This document shows, piece after piece, positions 1 to 5,536 of a stretch of DNA of 13,937 nt (the first letter of the stretch is position 1; each line of letters begins with the position of its first letter). This DNA is from Actinomycetes bacterium (GTDB taxonomy: Bacteria > Actinomycetota > Acidimicrobiia > Acidimicrobiales > Palsa-688). The stretch covers positions 1 to 13,937 of the forward strand of contig JAKAXN010000085.1 in the NCBI GenBank assembly GCA_021816565.1, read 5' to 3'. The notes beneath the pieces were generated by a model. That model was not told the origin of the DNA. It did not search any database and saw nothing but the letters and a program-made list of their open reading frames with translations. The position numbers and the translations under genes were made by a program.

Positions 1-51
1 TGGTCCGACCCCGCTTCCGCATACCAGGCGCGGTTCGAACACGCTCCAGAC

Positions 52-127
52 TGGCAGCCCCAACGGGATTCGAACCCGTGTCTCCACCTTGAGAGGGTGG
101 TGTCCTAGGCCACTAGACGATGGGGCC
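52..127 (-). tRNA. tRNA-Glu (anticodon CTC)
   Basis: Read on the minus strand this folds into a complete cloverleaf. The acceptor stem is GGCCCCA/TGGGGCT, with a G1-U72 wobble. The D-stem is GTCT/GGAC with U8 conserved. The anticodon stem CCACC/GGTGG closes loop CTCTCAA, so the anticodon is CTC and decodes GAG. The four-base variable region is followed by a T-arm ACGGG/CCCGT with loop TTCGAAT. Discriminator G73 is followed by an encoded CCA (52-54). A TATAGT -10-like element lies 16 nt upstream of the 5' end. GltX, which charges this tRNA, is encoded about 3 kb away in the same window. Confidence 0.96.
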
Positions 128-133
128 ATGTGG

Positions 134-158
134 CGGAGGGGTCACTATAGCCCCTCCG
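134..158. repeat. 8-bp perfect inverted repeat enclosing the tRNA-Glu -10 element
   Basis: CGGAGGGG (134-141) and CCCCTCCG (151-158) are perfect reverse complements, separated by 9 nt that contain the TATAGT -10 hexamer. It could be an operator over the tRNA-Glu promoter, or the second of two hairpins after the upstream small gene. The sequence alone does not decide. Confidence 0.5.
144..149 (-). promoter_or_regulatory. -10 element of tRNA-Glu promoter (TATAGT)
   Basis: On the minus strand TATAGT lies 16 nt before the tRNA-Glu 5' end. No convincing -35 is visible about 17 nt upstream (GGGATG is the best placed hexamer). The hexamer sits inside the 9-nt loop of the inverted repeat at 134-158. 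Confidence 0.5.
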
Positions 159-166
159 ACCGGGCA

Positions 167-196
167 CATCCCAGCCGGGATATCCCCGCTGGGATG
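167..196 (-). terminator. 30-nt near-perfect inverted repeat, probable terminator
   Basis: CATCCCAGC (167-175) pairs with GCTGGGATG (188-196) around a central perfect palindrome GGGATATCCC (177-186). The only break is C176/C187. It starts 3 nt beyond the stop codon of the minus-strand gene ending at 200, so it most likely ends that transcript before the tRNA-Glu promoter. No U-tract follows, as is common in GC-rich actinobacteria. Confidence 0.55.
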
Positions 197-199
197 GCG

Positions 200-511
200 T
201 CAGTCCGAGGACGGAAGCGGCTTGCTCTCCTTGAGGGGCAGTACCTGGCCGTCCACGCCCAGGGTGCCGGCCCCGGCCTTGGTGCAGAGCACCTCCAGGC
301 CGCTGTCGTGCTCGAAGCGCTTGCCGACCGCCGTCCCGCCGGCCCAGTCGCCGTCGGGGCCGGCCCCGCCGGGCTTCTCCGAGCCGGCGGCCAGCATCGG
401 ATGGCCACCGCACTCCAAGCTGAGCCCGGGCCCGCCGGGCTTCACGACGATCACCTCGGTGTCGTCCACCGCGCTCACCCAGCGCGACCCCGGCTTGAGA
501 TCCTGTGCCAT
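200..511 (-). CDS. Conserved hypothetical protein, 103 aa
   Basis: ATG at 509-511 is preceded by the purine-rich GGGGAGAGGAG with its 3' edge about 11 nt upstream. The stop is TGA at 200-202. The 103-residue product has no signal peptide and no membrane segment. Conspicuous motifs are DDTEVIVV (16-23), ECGGHPM (33-39), LCTKAGAGTL (75-84) and the end KPLPSSD (97-103). Two cysteines (C34, C76) and a histidine (H37) lie in the motif-like stretches, which could suggest a metal or redox site, but this is inference. I have a vague memory of similar small actinobacterial proteins without assigned function. It stands alone, reading away from the CsbD gene, and a strong hairpin follows its stop. Confidence 0.75.
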   Translation of the reverse strand: MAQDLKPGSRWVSAVDDTEVIVVKPGGPGLSLECGGHPMLAAGSEKPGGAGPDGDWAGGTAVGKRFEHDSGLEVLCTKAGAGTLGVDGQVLPLKESKPLPSSD

Positions 512-611
512 CTGTATCGAAGCTCCTCTCCCCTGCGCCTACCGGCGCCTCACCCTAGAGGACGGCCGGTCAACCGTTCGATTCCGTCGTGGTCCGGCTC
601 CCCCACCGGTG

Positions 612-637
612 GTTTCCTCCCGGCGGGCGCCGGGAAG
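612..637 (+). promoter_or_regulatory. SigmaB/SigmaF-like promoter of the CsbD gene
   Basis: GTTT (612-615), a 16-nt spacer and GGGAAG (632-637) match the actinobacterial stress-sigma pattern GTTT-N15-18-GGGTA/GGGAA. The -10 ends 34 nt before the ATG, which leaves a short leader containing the ribosome-binding site. A CsbD-family gene is a natural target, since csbD of Bacillus subtilis belongs to the sigmaB regulon. The inverted repeat TCCCGGC (618-624)/GCCGGGA (629-635) overlaps the -10 and could be an operator. Confidence 0.5.
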
Positions 638-671
638 GGTCCTTGATGTCGCCCAGCACAGGAGGTGCAAG

Positions 672-842
672 ATGAGCGCAGCCGACAAGGCCAAGGACAA
701 GGTCCAGGAGGCCGAAGGGAAGCTCAAGGAAGGAGCTGGCCGGGCCGCCGACGATCCGTACATGGAGGCCGAGGGCAAGGGTGATCAGGTGTCCGGCAAC
801 CTCAAGCAGGCCGGCGAGAAGGTGAAGGACGCCTTCTCCTGA
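672..842 (+). CDS. CsbD-like general stress protein, 56 aa
   Basis: This short gene starts at ATG 672, directly after a near-ideal ribosome-binding site AGGAGGTG (660-667). In-frame starts further upstream are rejected for that reason. The product is very hydrophilic and rich in Lys, Glu, Ala and Gly. It has the CsbD-family pattern of amphipathic repeats: DKAKDKVQEAEGKLKEGAG near the N-terminus, then EAEGKGDQVSGNLKQAGEK and a short tail. CsbD proteins are small, soluble, largely disordered or helical stress proteins of unknown mechanism, and the usual length is about 55-70 aa. A sigmaB-like promoter precedes it and a 14-bp hairpin follows, so it is probably a one-gene unit induced by stress. 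Confidence 0.88.
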   Translation: MSAADKAKDKVQEAEGKLKEGAGRAADDPYMEAEGKGDQVSGNLKQAGEKVKDAFS

Positions 843-859
843 TCCACCTTCGGCGGTGC

Positions 860-900
860 GTTCCGGGCCGGCCAGCCGCATCGACCGGCCGGCCCGGAAC
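860..900 (+). terminator. 14-bp hairpin after the CsbD gene
   Basis: GTTCCGGGCCGGCC (860-873) and GGCCGGCCCGGAAC (887-900) are perfect reverse complements with a 13-nt loop, beginning 17 nt after the CsbD stop. There is no clean U-tract, only CCTTTCC from about 910. A GC-rich hairpin without U-tract is typical of high-GC actinobacteria. It would separate csbD from the MEDS gene. Confidence 0.65.
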
Positions 901-939
901 CCGCTGTAGCCTTTCCTGGTGATGTGGTCAGGCAGGACC

Positions 940-1851
940 ATGGCCCATGAGGCCTGCCTCTTCGGGGACGAAGCCGAGTTGGTGGACCGCTGCGTTCCCT
1001 TCATCACCGAGGGCCTGGAGGCCGGTCAGCCCACCGTCTTGTACTCGACGGAGCCCGTACGCGAACCGCTGCTCGCCGCCCTGGGCCCCGACGCCCAGCG
1101 GCTGGCCCTCGTGGCCCCGGCCGAGGATCTCTGGCAGGGCGGGCACCAGACGCTCCTGGCGTGGGACGCCCTCCAGCACGAGATGAACCGGCGGGGCCGG
1201 CCGTGGCGTGTCGTCGGGGAGCCCTACTGGGTTGGGAGCCCCGAAGGCACGCAGTGGCACCGCTTCGAGGCCATCTGCAACGACCTGTGGGCCGCCCTGC
1301 CCTGCTACGTGCTGTGCCTCCACGACCGCCGGGCGCTGAGCGAGCAGGTGGAGACCGACATCAGGCGGACCCATCCCCTGCTGTGCACCGCGTCGGGATC
1401 GGTGCCCTCACCGGACTACCTGGCCCCGGCCGAGTTCATCTCGGCCACGGAGCCGCCGTGGACCGCCAGCCCCCCTTCGGCGACCTCCCACATCCCCGAG
1501 AGCCCCCGCCACGCCCGGGACTTCGCGGCCGACCGGATCCGCCGGGCTGGCCTCGACGGGCGCATCGATGACGTGCTGCTGGTGGTCAACGAGCTGGTCA
1601 CCAACTCCTTCGAGGCCGGCGGCCGACCGGTGGTCACGACCTGGGCCACTGGGGACCGGCTCGTGGTGGAGGTGGCCGACGACGGGCAGGGGGTGGTCAC
1701 GTCGATGGCCGGGTACATCCCGCCGGGGATCGTGCACGACTCCGGACGGGGGCTGTGGCTGGCGTGGGCGCTCTCCGACGACGCTACGGTGCGCTCGACG
1801 CCGCACGGCACCTCGATCCGGGTGTTCTTCCGGCTCGACGGGCCTCGCTGA
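940..1851 (+). CDS. MEDS-domain / RsbW-type HATPase regulatory protein (anti-sigma-factor kinase-like)
   Basis: About 303 aa from ATG 940. GTG 919 and ATG 922 are in-frame alternatives, but 940 has AGG at 930-932 with good spacing and places the MEDS domain at the very N-terminus. Residues 3-160 resemble the MEDS sensory domain (HEACLFGDEAELV; ITEGLEAGQPTVL; the WHRFEA stretch). After a Pro/Ser-rich linker (about 170-190), residues 191-300 form an RsbW-like GHKL ATPase. It has N-box E218/N222 in NELVTNSFEAGG, G1 box VADDGQGV (245-252) and G2 box GRGLWLAW (269-276). No dimerisation/phosphoacceptor His domain is visible, so it is more like an anti-sigma Ser/Thr kinase than a classical histidine kinase. 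It likely titrates a sigma factor or phosphorylates an antagonist, but no partner is encoded beside it. Confidence 0.85.
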   Translation: MAHEACLFGDEAELVDRCVPFITEGLEAGQPTVLYSTEPVREPLLAALGPDAQRLALVAPAEDLWQGGHQTLLAWDALQHEMNRRGRPWRVVGEPYWVGSPEGTQWHRFEAICNDLWAALPCYVLCLHDRRALSEQVETDIRRTHPLLCTASGSVPSPDYLAPAEFISATEPPWTASPPSATSHIPESPRHARDFAADRIRRAGLDGRIDDVLLVVNELVTNSFEAGGRPVVTTWATGDRLVVEVADDGQGVVTSMAGYIPPGIVHDSGRGLWLAWALSDDATVRSTPHGTSIRVFFRLDGPR

Positions 1852-1859
1852 GGCGACCG

Positions 1860-2768
1860 CTACCTGCGATCCGTGCCGGGCAGTGCGGCCTCGACGGCCT
1901 CGGCCAGGACCTGGTGTCCGTAGGCCGACGGGTGGATGTTGCACTTGCCGTTGGTCATCCTGATCAGCAGCCCGGCCGCGCACGGGTCCCCCCCGGCGCC
2001 CTGCGACGCGGTCTGGAAGGCGTCGAAGCCGTTGGCCACGAGCGCGTGGTATCGGCGGGCCACCCCGGCGATCACCTGGTCCAGGAATTCGGTCTCGGCC
2101 ACCTGGGTCGGGTCGGTGTAGCTGGTCGAGTAGTAGGTGAGCGCCACCAGCGGGCCCCCGTAGTGGGCGTCGTGGCGTATCTGGGCGAAGATGGTCGACA
2201 GGTTCTGACCCACCTCGGCGGCGACCGATTGCAGCTCGGCGGGACTGCTGCACTGGTCGGAGGTGGTGGCCTGGCACAAGAAGGCGTCGTTGGCCCCGAT
2301 GTCGATGGTGACCAGACGGGTGTGGCGGTGGGTGGCCAGGTACTGCAGGGCGTACTGCATCTGGGTCCCCTGGTAGGTGACGTGCAGGGGGTAGAAGCTG
2401 CGGTAGCCGTAAGAGGATCCCACGGAGTTCTCGCAACCGTTGCTCTGGGCGCCGGGGTAGAGCATGCTGGCGGTGGTCTCCCCGGGGCAGGAGGCGTTGG
2501 CCAGCGGCATCCCCAGCTCCGCGGCCACGTCCTCGGGGTAGCCGACGAAGGAGGAGGCGTCGGAGTAGACCGGCGGCGGCGACTCGTTGGAGGGCTGGTA
2601 GCCGAAGGCCACCGAGTCCCCGAGCGCCAGATAGGTGTCGTTGCGGTTGGCCGAGTTGAGCGGGCTGGCCCCGGCCGCACCGGTCGGGAAGACCGTGAGC
2701 GTGGCCAGGGTGACGGCACCGACCAGCCCGGTCCCGACCCGGCGCAGGTGGCTTCGGGCAGTACCCAT
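1860..2768 (-). CDS. Secreted SGNH/GDSL-family lipase/esterase
   Basis: 302 aa. The start is ATG 2768, because GGGAGGG (2775-2781) sits 6 nt upstream. The in-frame ATG at 2783 overlaps that ribosome-binding site. Residues 1-35 are a Sec-type signal peptide (Arg-containing n-region, hydrophobic core, AAGA cleavage area). SGNH blocks follow: block I LALGDSVAFG with nucleophile S52; block II Gly in NASCPGETT (about G96); block III GANDA with N160; block V NIHPSAYGH with H279. The usual DxxH aspartate is absent: position -3 is Cys (C276), giving C-N-I-H. Several Cys residues (C94, C112, C165, C173, C263, C276) suggest disulfides outside the cell. It would hydrolyse esters of lipids or polysaccharides; the substrate is unknown. 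It converges on the MEDS gene with 8 nt between stops. Confidence 0.88.
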   Translation of the reverse strand: MGTARSHLRRVGTGLVGAVTLATLTVFPTGAAGASPLNSANRNDTYLALGDSVAFGYQPSNESPPPVYSDASSFVGYPEDVAAELGMPLANASCPGETTASMLYPGAQSNGCENSVGSSYGYRSFYPLHVTYQGTQMQYALQYLATHRHTRLVTIDIGANDAFLCQATTSDQCSSPAELQSVAAEVGQNLSTIFAQIRHDAHYGGPLVALTYYSTSYTDPTQVAETEFLDQVIAGVARRYHALVANGFDAFQTASQGAGGDPCAAGLLIRMTNGKCNIHPSAYGHQVLAEAVEAALPGTDRR

Positions 2769-2829
2769 GGCAATCCCTCCCATCGGGCGGCACCGGAAGC
2801 GACCGGCGACGCGGTGATCCCGGAAGGAA

Positions 2830-2859
2830 TCTCTAGTCCGCTACCGGCCGGTAGGTCAA
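2830..2859 (-). promoter_or_regulatory. Putative promoter of the SGNH hydrolase gene with spacer palindrome
   Basis: On the minus strand TTGACC (2854-2859) and TAGAGA (2830-2835) are separated by 18 nt and resemble a housekeeping promoter. The spacer is largely the perfect 14-bp palindrome CTACCGGCCGGTAG (2841-2854), which touches the -35. A dimeric repressor bound there would block RNA polymerase; this is inference. The leader to the ATG at 2768 would be about 55 nt. Confidence 0.4.
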
Positions 2860-2875
2860 TCAAGTGCAATCAAGT
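2857..2875. repeat. Tandem direct repeat CAATCAAGT x2, period 10
   Basis: CAATCAAGT occurs at 2857-2865 and again at 2867-2875. The 10-nt period places both copies on the same face of the helix. It overlaps the -35 of the putative SGNH promoter and extends upstream of it, the usual place for an activator. The regulator is unknown. Confidence 0.45.
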
Positions 2876-2920
2876 CGGCCCGGAAGACCGAGCCGGGCGG
2901 AACCGAAAACGGGCGTGGAT

Positions 2921-2958
2921 GCACAGAAGCCCCAGGCCGGAACCTGGAGCTTCTGTGC
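2921..2958 (-). terminator. Hairpin terminator of the gltX-tRNA-Gln transcript
   Basis: GCACAGAAGC (2921-2930) pairs with GCTTCTGTGC (2949-2958). One C/A mismatch follows, then CCAGG (2932-2936) pairs with CCTGG (2943-2947) around the 6-nt loop CCGGAA. This 15-bp interrupted stem begins 6 nt beyond the 3' end of tRNA-Gln. A TTTT run follows about 10 nt later on the minus strand. Position and strength fit a terminator and possible 3' processing signal. Confidence 0.7.
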
Positions 2959-2964
2959 GCATTG

Positions 2965-3036
2965 CTCGGGGGGGAGGACTCGAACCCCCAATAACAGGGC
3001 CAGAACCTGTCGTGTTGCCGATTACACCACCCCCGA
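2965..3036 (-). tRNA. tRNA-Gln (anticodon CTG)
   Basis: The minus strand gives a full cloverleaf. The acceptor is TCGGGGG/CCCCCGA with the U1-A72 pair typical of tRNA-Gln. Then come U8, D-stem GTG/CAC, and anticodon stem ACAGG/CCTGT with loop TTCTGGC. The anticodon is CTG and decodes CAG. The T-arm is GGGGG/CCTCC with loop TTCGAGT. Discriminator is G73; CCA is not encoded (GCAA follows), unlike tRNA-Glu. The gene begins 16 nt after the gltX stop on the same strand, so the two are probably co-transcribed. Confidence 0.95.
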
Positions 3037-3052
3037 AGGGCGTCCGGACACT

Positions 3053-4444
3053 TTACCCGTTGGCGGCACCGGTCTGCAGCTTGGCCGAGGCGGACCGCAG
3101 GCGGGCCACGGTGCGATCCCGCCCGAGCAGCTCCAGCGACTCCCACAGCGGCGGCCCGACGGACCGTCCGGTCACGGCCAGCCGGACCGGGGCCTGGGCC
3201 TTGCCGAGCTGCTCCACGCCGGCGTCGGCCCCGGCCGCGACCGTGGCCTCCTGGATGCTGGCGGCGTCCCAGTCGATCTCGGCGTAGCGCTTCTCGGCGG
3301 CGGCCAGGATCTCGGCGAAAGCCGGGCTCTTGCGCACCCCCTTCTCCCACTCGACCGGGTCGATGACCGGATCCGCCCGGTACAGGAAGTCGGTCATGGT
3401 GTACACCTCGGCCAGCGTGCGGGCCCGTTCCTGGACCAGCGGGGCGATCGGCCGCCACCGGTCGAGCAGCCAGGCCTGGGCCCGCTCCACCAGCTCCCCG
3501 GCGGGCATGGCCCTCAGGTATTCGGCGTTGACCGACTGCAGCTTGCGCTCGTCGAAGATGGCCCCGGCGCTCTTGACGTCCTCCAGGTGGAACTCCGTGA
3601 CCATCTCCTCCACGGTGAGGATCTCCCGGTCGTCCCCGGGCGACCACCCGAGCAGGGCCAGATAGTTGCGCAGAGCCTCCGGCAGGTAGCCGTCCTCCCG
3701 GTAGTCCTCGACCGCGACCTTGTCCCGCCGCTTTGAGAGCTTCTTGCGGGACTCGTTGAGGATCAGCGGGAGGTGGGCGAAGGTGGGGTGGCCGCCGTAG
3801 CCGAGGGCGTCCCACAGCAGCAGGTACTTGGAGGTGTTGGACACGTGGTCCTCACCCCTGATCACGTGGGTGATGGACATGTCGGCGTCGTCGACCACGT
3901 TGGCCAGGATGAACAGCGGGTCGCCGTTGGACTTGCGCACCCCGAAGTCCTCTATGGCGGCGTTCTCCACCACCACCTCGCCCCGGATGAGATCGGCGAA
4001 GGCGGTGCGGCCCTGCCTCGGGGTCCGGAATCGCAGCATCCGCCCGGTGGTCGGCTCGAGTCCCCGCTCCCGGCAGTGACCGTCGTAGCCGGGGGGCCCG
4101 CCCCTCTCCCGGGCCCGCTGCTGGATCTCGGGCGGGGAGCAGTCGCAGGCGTAGAGCGACCCGGCCGCCAGGAGCTTGTCGATGGCCGCCGAGTACAGCC
4201 CGGAGCGCTCCGACTGGAAGTAGGGTCCCTCGTCCCAGTCGAGCCCCAGCCAGCGCAGGGCCCGCATGATCCCCTCTATGTGCTCCCCCCGGTTACGGGC
4301 GGTATCGGTGTCCTCGATGCGCAGGACGAACGTACCCTGCTGCTGGCGGGCATAGAGCCAGTTGAACAGCGCGGTCCGTCCCGTCCCGACATGGAAGTAG
4401 CCGGTCGGTGACGGAGCGATTCGGACTCGGGGCTTGTTGCTCAC
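3053..4444 (-). CDS. gltX: Glutamyl-tRNA synthetase (GluRS)
   Basis: 463 aa, normal for bacterial GluRS, a cytoplasmic class I synthetase that ligates glutamate to tRNA. GTG 4444 starts MSNKPRVRIAPSPTG, which places the family motif PSPTG right at the N-terminus. The HIGH-type signature is HVGT (18-21) in PTGYFHVGTGRTALFNWL. RIEDTD (42-47) binds substrate. The KMSKS-type loop is KLSKR (235-239). CDC (100-102) with HC (123-124) looks like the zinc cluster between the Rossmann halves. The C-terminal part is the helical anticodon-binding domain. The upstream sigma-factor stop is 20 nt away and tRNA-Gln follows by 16 nt. Most actinobacteria lack GlnRS and use non-discriminating GluRS plus GatCAB, so this enzyme probably charges both tRNA-Glu and tRNA-Gln, but specificity cannot be read here. 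Confidence 0.96.
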   Translation of the reverse strand: MSNKPRVRIAPSPTGYFHVGTGRTALFNWLYARQQQGTFVLRIEDTDTARNRGEHIEGIMRALRWLGLDWDEGPYFQSERSGLYSAAIDKLLAAGSLYACDCSPPEIQQRARERGGPPGYDGHCRERGLEPTTGRMLRFRTPRQGRTAFADLIRGEVVVENAAIEDFGVRKSNGDPLFILANVVDDADMSITHVIRGEDHVSNTSKYLLLWDALGYGGHPTFAHLPLILNESRKKLSKRRDKVAVEDYREDGYLPEALRNYLALLGWSPGDDREILTVEEMVTEFHLEDVKSAGAIFDERKLQSVNAEYLRAMPAGELVERAQAWLLDRWRPIAPLVQERARTLAEVYTMTDFLYRADPVIDPVEWEKGVRKSPAFAEILAAAEKRYAEIDWDAASIQEATVAAGADAGVEQLGKAQAPVRLAVTGRSVGPPLWESLELLGRDRTVARLRSASAKLQTGAANG

Positions 4445-4464
4445 CCCGCCAAGCTAATGCCGGC

Positions 4465-5394
4465 TCAGCTGGCCAGCAGGTCGTGGGCGTCGCCGCCCAC
4501 CAGGTGCCGGCGCAGCTTGCCGATGGCGTCGCGCTCGATGCGGCGGACCCGCTCGGCGGTCAGCTGGAGGGCCTGGCCCACCTCGCCCTGGGTCCGGGGC
4601 TCACCCCGGTCCAGCCCGTAGCGGAGCCGCAGCACCTGGCGCTCCTCGTCGGAGAGCCGGGTCAGGAAGCGGGCCACCTCGTCGGGCAGCAGGCTGCTGG
4701 CCACCGCCTCGAACGGCGACTCGGCCGTCCGGTTGACCACCAGGTCACCGAGGCTGGTGTCGCCGTCCTCACCCACCGCCACGTCCAGGCTCATCGGGTC
4801 GCTGTCGTAGCGGAACAGCTCGGCGATCCCGGACTCGGTGGTACCCATGGCCTCGGCCAGCTCGGCCAGCGTGGCCGGCCGGCCCAGCTTGACCTCCATC
4901 TCGCCCTGCAGCCGGCGGGCCCGGCGGATCTCGTCGCCCACATGGGCTGGTACCCGCACCGTGTGGGCGGTGTTCTCCACCGCCCGGCCGATGGCCTGGC
5001 GGATCCACCAGGTGGCGTAGGTGGAGAACTTGAACCCCTTGCGCCAGTCGAACTTCTCCACGGCGTGGATCAGCCCCAGGTTTCCCTCCTGGATGAGGTC
5101 CCCGAGGGGCAGGCCCGACCACTGGTACTTGCGGGCCACGGACACGACCAGGCGCAGGTTGGCGTTGATGAACTGCGTAGTGGCTGCTTCGGCTGCGGCC
5201 ACCTCCCGGCGCAGGCGCCGTCGCTCGGCCGGCGACAGCTTCTCACCGCTCTCCAGGGCGGCGCGGGCGGCCTGGCCCTCCTGGATGATCTGACCGAGGC
5301 GCATCTCGTCGGCCTTGGTCAGCAGCGGGAAGCTACCGGCCTCATCGAGATAGAGACCCAGCAGATCGGGTGTGTACGAGGAGTTCTGGTTCAT
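4465..5394 (-). CDS. Sigma-70 family RNA polymerase sigma factor (group 2, RpoD-like)
   Basis: 309 aa from ATG 5394 (MNQNSSYTPD). Upstream in-frame starts are rejected because they give a non-family N-terminus and run into promoter-like DNA. No region 1.1 is present, so it is a group 2 (HrdD/SigB-like) factor rather than the long primary sigma. Region 1.2 is about 8-40 (TPDLLGLYLDEAGSFPLLT). Region 2.1-2.4 is about 75-140 with DLIQEGNLGLIHAVEKFD (99-116) and FSTYATWWIRQAIGRA (123-138). Region 3 is about 145-225, and region 4 about 235-300. The region 4.2 helix-turn-helix reads TQGEVGQALQLTAERVRRIE. Relative to E. coli sigma70 TRERIRQIE, Arg584 is Ala (A280) and Gln589 is Arg (R285), so -35 preference may differ. 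Probably co-transcribed with gltX. Confidence 0.92.
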   Translation of the reverse strand: MNQNSSYTPDLLGLYLDEAGSFPLLTKADEMRLGQIIQEGQAARAALESGEKLSPAERRRLRREVAAAEAATTQFINANLRLVVSVARKYQWSGLPLGDLIQEGNLGLIHAVEKFDWRKGFKFSTYATWWIRQAIGRAVENTAHTVRVPAHVGDEIRRARRLQGEMEVKLGRPATLAELAEAMGTTESGIAELFRYDSDPMSLDVAVGEDGDTSLGDLVVNRTAESPFEAVASSLLPDEVARFLTRLSDEERQVLRLRYGLDRGEPRTQGEVGQALQLTAERVRRIERDAIGKLRRHLVGGDAHDLLAS

Positions 5395-5421
5395 TGCACT
5401 GAGAAGTAACCACCGAGGGGG

Positions 5422-5434
5422 CGGCATTATGCCG
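5422..5434 (-). promoter_or_regulatory. 13-bp palindrome with -10-like CATAAT upstream of the sigma gene
   Basis: CGGCATTATGCCG is a perfect odd-length palindrome. On the minus strand it contains CATAAT (5426-5431), one mismatch from TATAAT, 31 nt before the sigma-factor ATG. No clear TTGACA-like -35 is seen about 17 nt upstream. It could be the sigma promoter overlapped by an operator. Confidence 0.4.
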
Positions 5435-5453
5435 GAACAAGCCGCCGGATGAA

Positions 5454-5469
5454 TGTGACACTGGACACA
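5454..5469. promoter_or_regulatory. CRP/FNR-type binding site candidate
   Basis: TGTGA-CACTGG-ACACA matches the CRP-family consensus TGTGA-N6-TCACA at 9 of 10 positions. It lies between the divergent sigma-factor and DUF2630 genes, about 23 nt upstream of the sigma gene's -10-like hexamer. Actinobacterial CRP homologues use this consensus, so cAMP-type or redox-type control of one or both genes is plausible. Confidence 0.4.
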
Positions 5470-5484
5470 TACCCTGGGGACGCT

Positions 5485-5509
5485 CTTTCGCACCGGGACC
5501 GGCGGGTAA
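5485..5509 (+). promoter_or_regulatory. Weak sigmaB-like promoter candidate of the DUF2630 gene
   Basis: CTTT (5485-5488), 15 nt, then GGGTAA (5504-5509), ending 27 nt before the ATG at 5537. The -35 deviates from GTTT, and GGGTA-type words are common in GC-rich DNA. The geometry resembles the better candidates before csbD and egtB. Confidence 0.25.
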
Positions 5510-5536
5510 GTTTCCGACCAGGGAGGTTCCGTATCT

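Noticed and set aside
28..44. T-arm-like sequence (GCGTG/CGCGC with loop TTCGAAC on the minus strand) next to tRNA-Glu
   Set aside because: There is no room for an acceptor, D-arm or anticodon arm between it and the tRNA-Glu 3' end at 52, and it is not a copy of the tRNA-Glu T-arm. It may be a hairpin after the tRNA; I do not call a tRNA or attachment site.
1..51. Search for a gene or promoter at the left edge
   Set aside because: No supported reading frame or motif; too short to judge.
512..600. Stress-sigma-like promoter (GGTT-N16-GGGTGA) for the minus-strand 103-aa gene
   Set aside because: The -35 lacks GTTT and the -10 is a poor match; too weak to call in DNA this rich in G and C.
1842..1854. 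GCCTC-GCT-GAGGC inverted repeat over the MEDS stop codon
   Set aside because: Only five pairs with a 3-nt loop; could be chance, so not called as a terminator.
1408..2793. 461-codon minus-strand frame overlapping the SGNH gene and MEDS gene
   Set aside because: Arg/Pro/Gly-rich shadow translation in another frame; the SGNH frame has the catalytic motifs.
1755..3287. 510-codon open frame on the plus strand
   Set aside because: It is antisense to the SGNH hydrolase and runs through tRNA-Gln and into gltX; no domain and no ribosome-binding site.
4408..5409. 333-codon open frame on the plus strand
   Set aside because: It mirrors the sigma-factor gene, whose conserved regions are clear on the minus strand.
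5395..5493. 33-residue N-terminal extension of the sigma factor
   Set aside because: The extra residues do not resemble a sigma region and would be encoded by the promoter region with the CRP-like site and palindrome.
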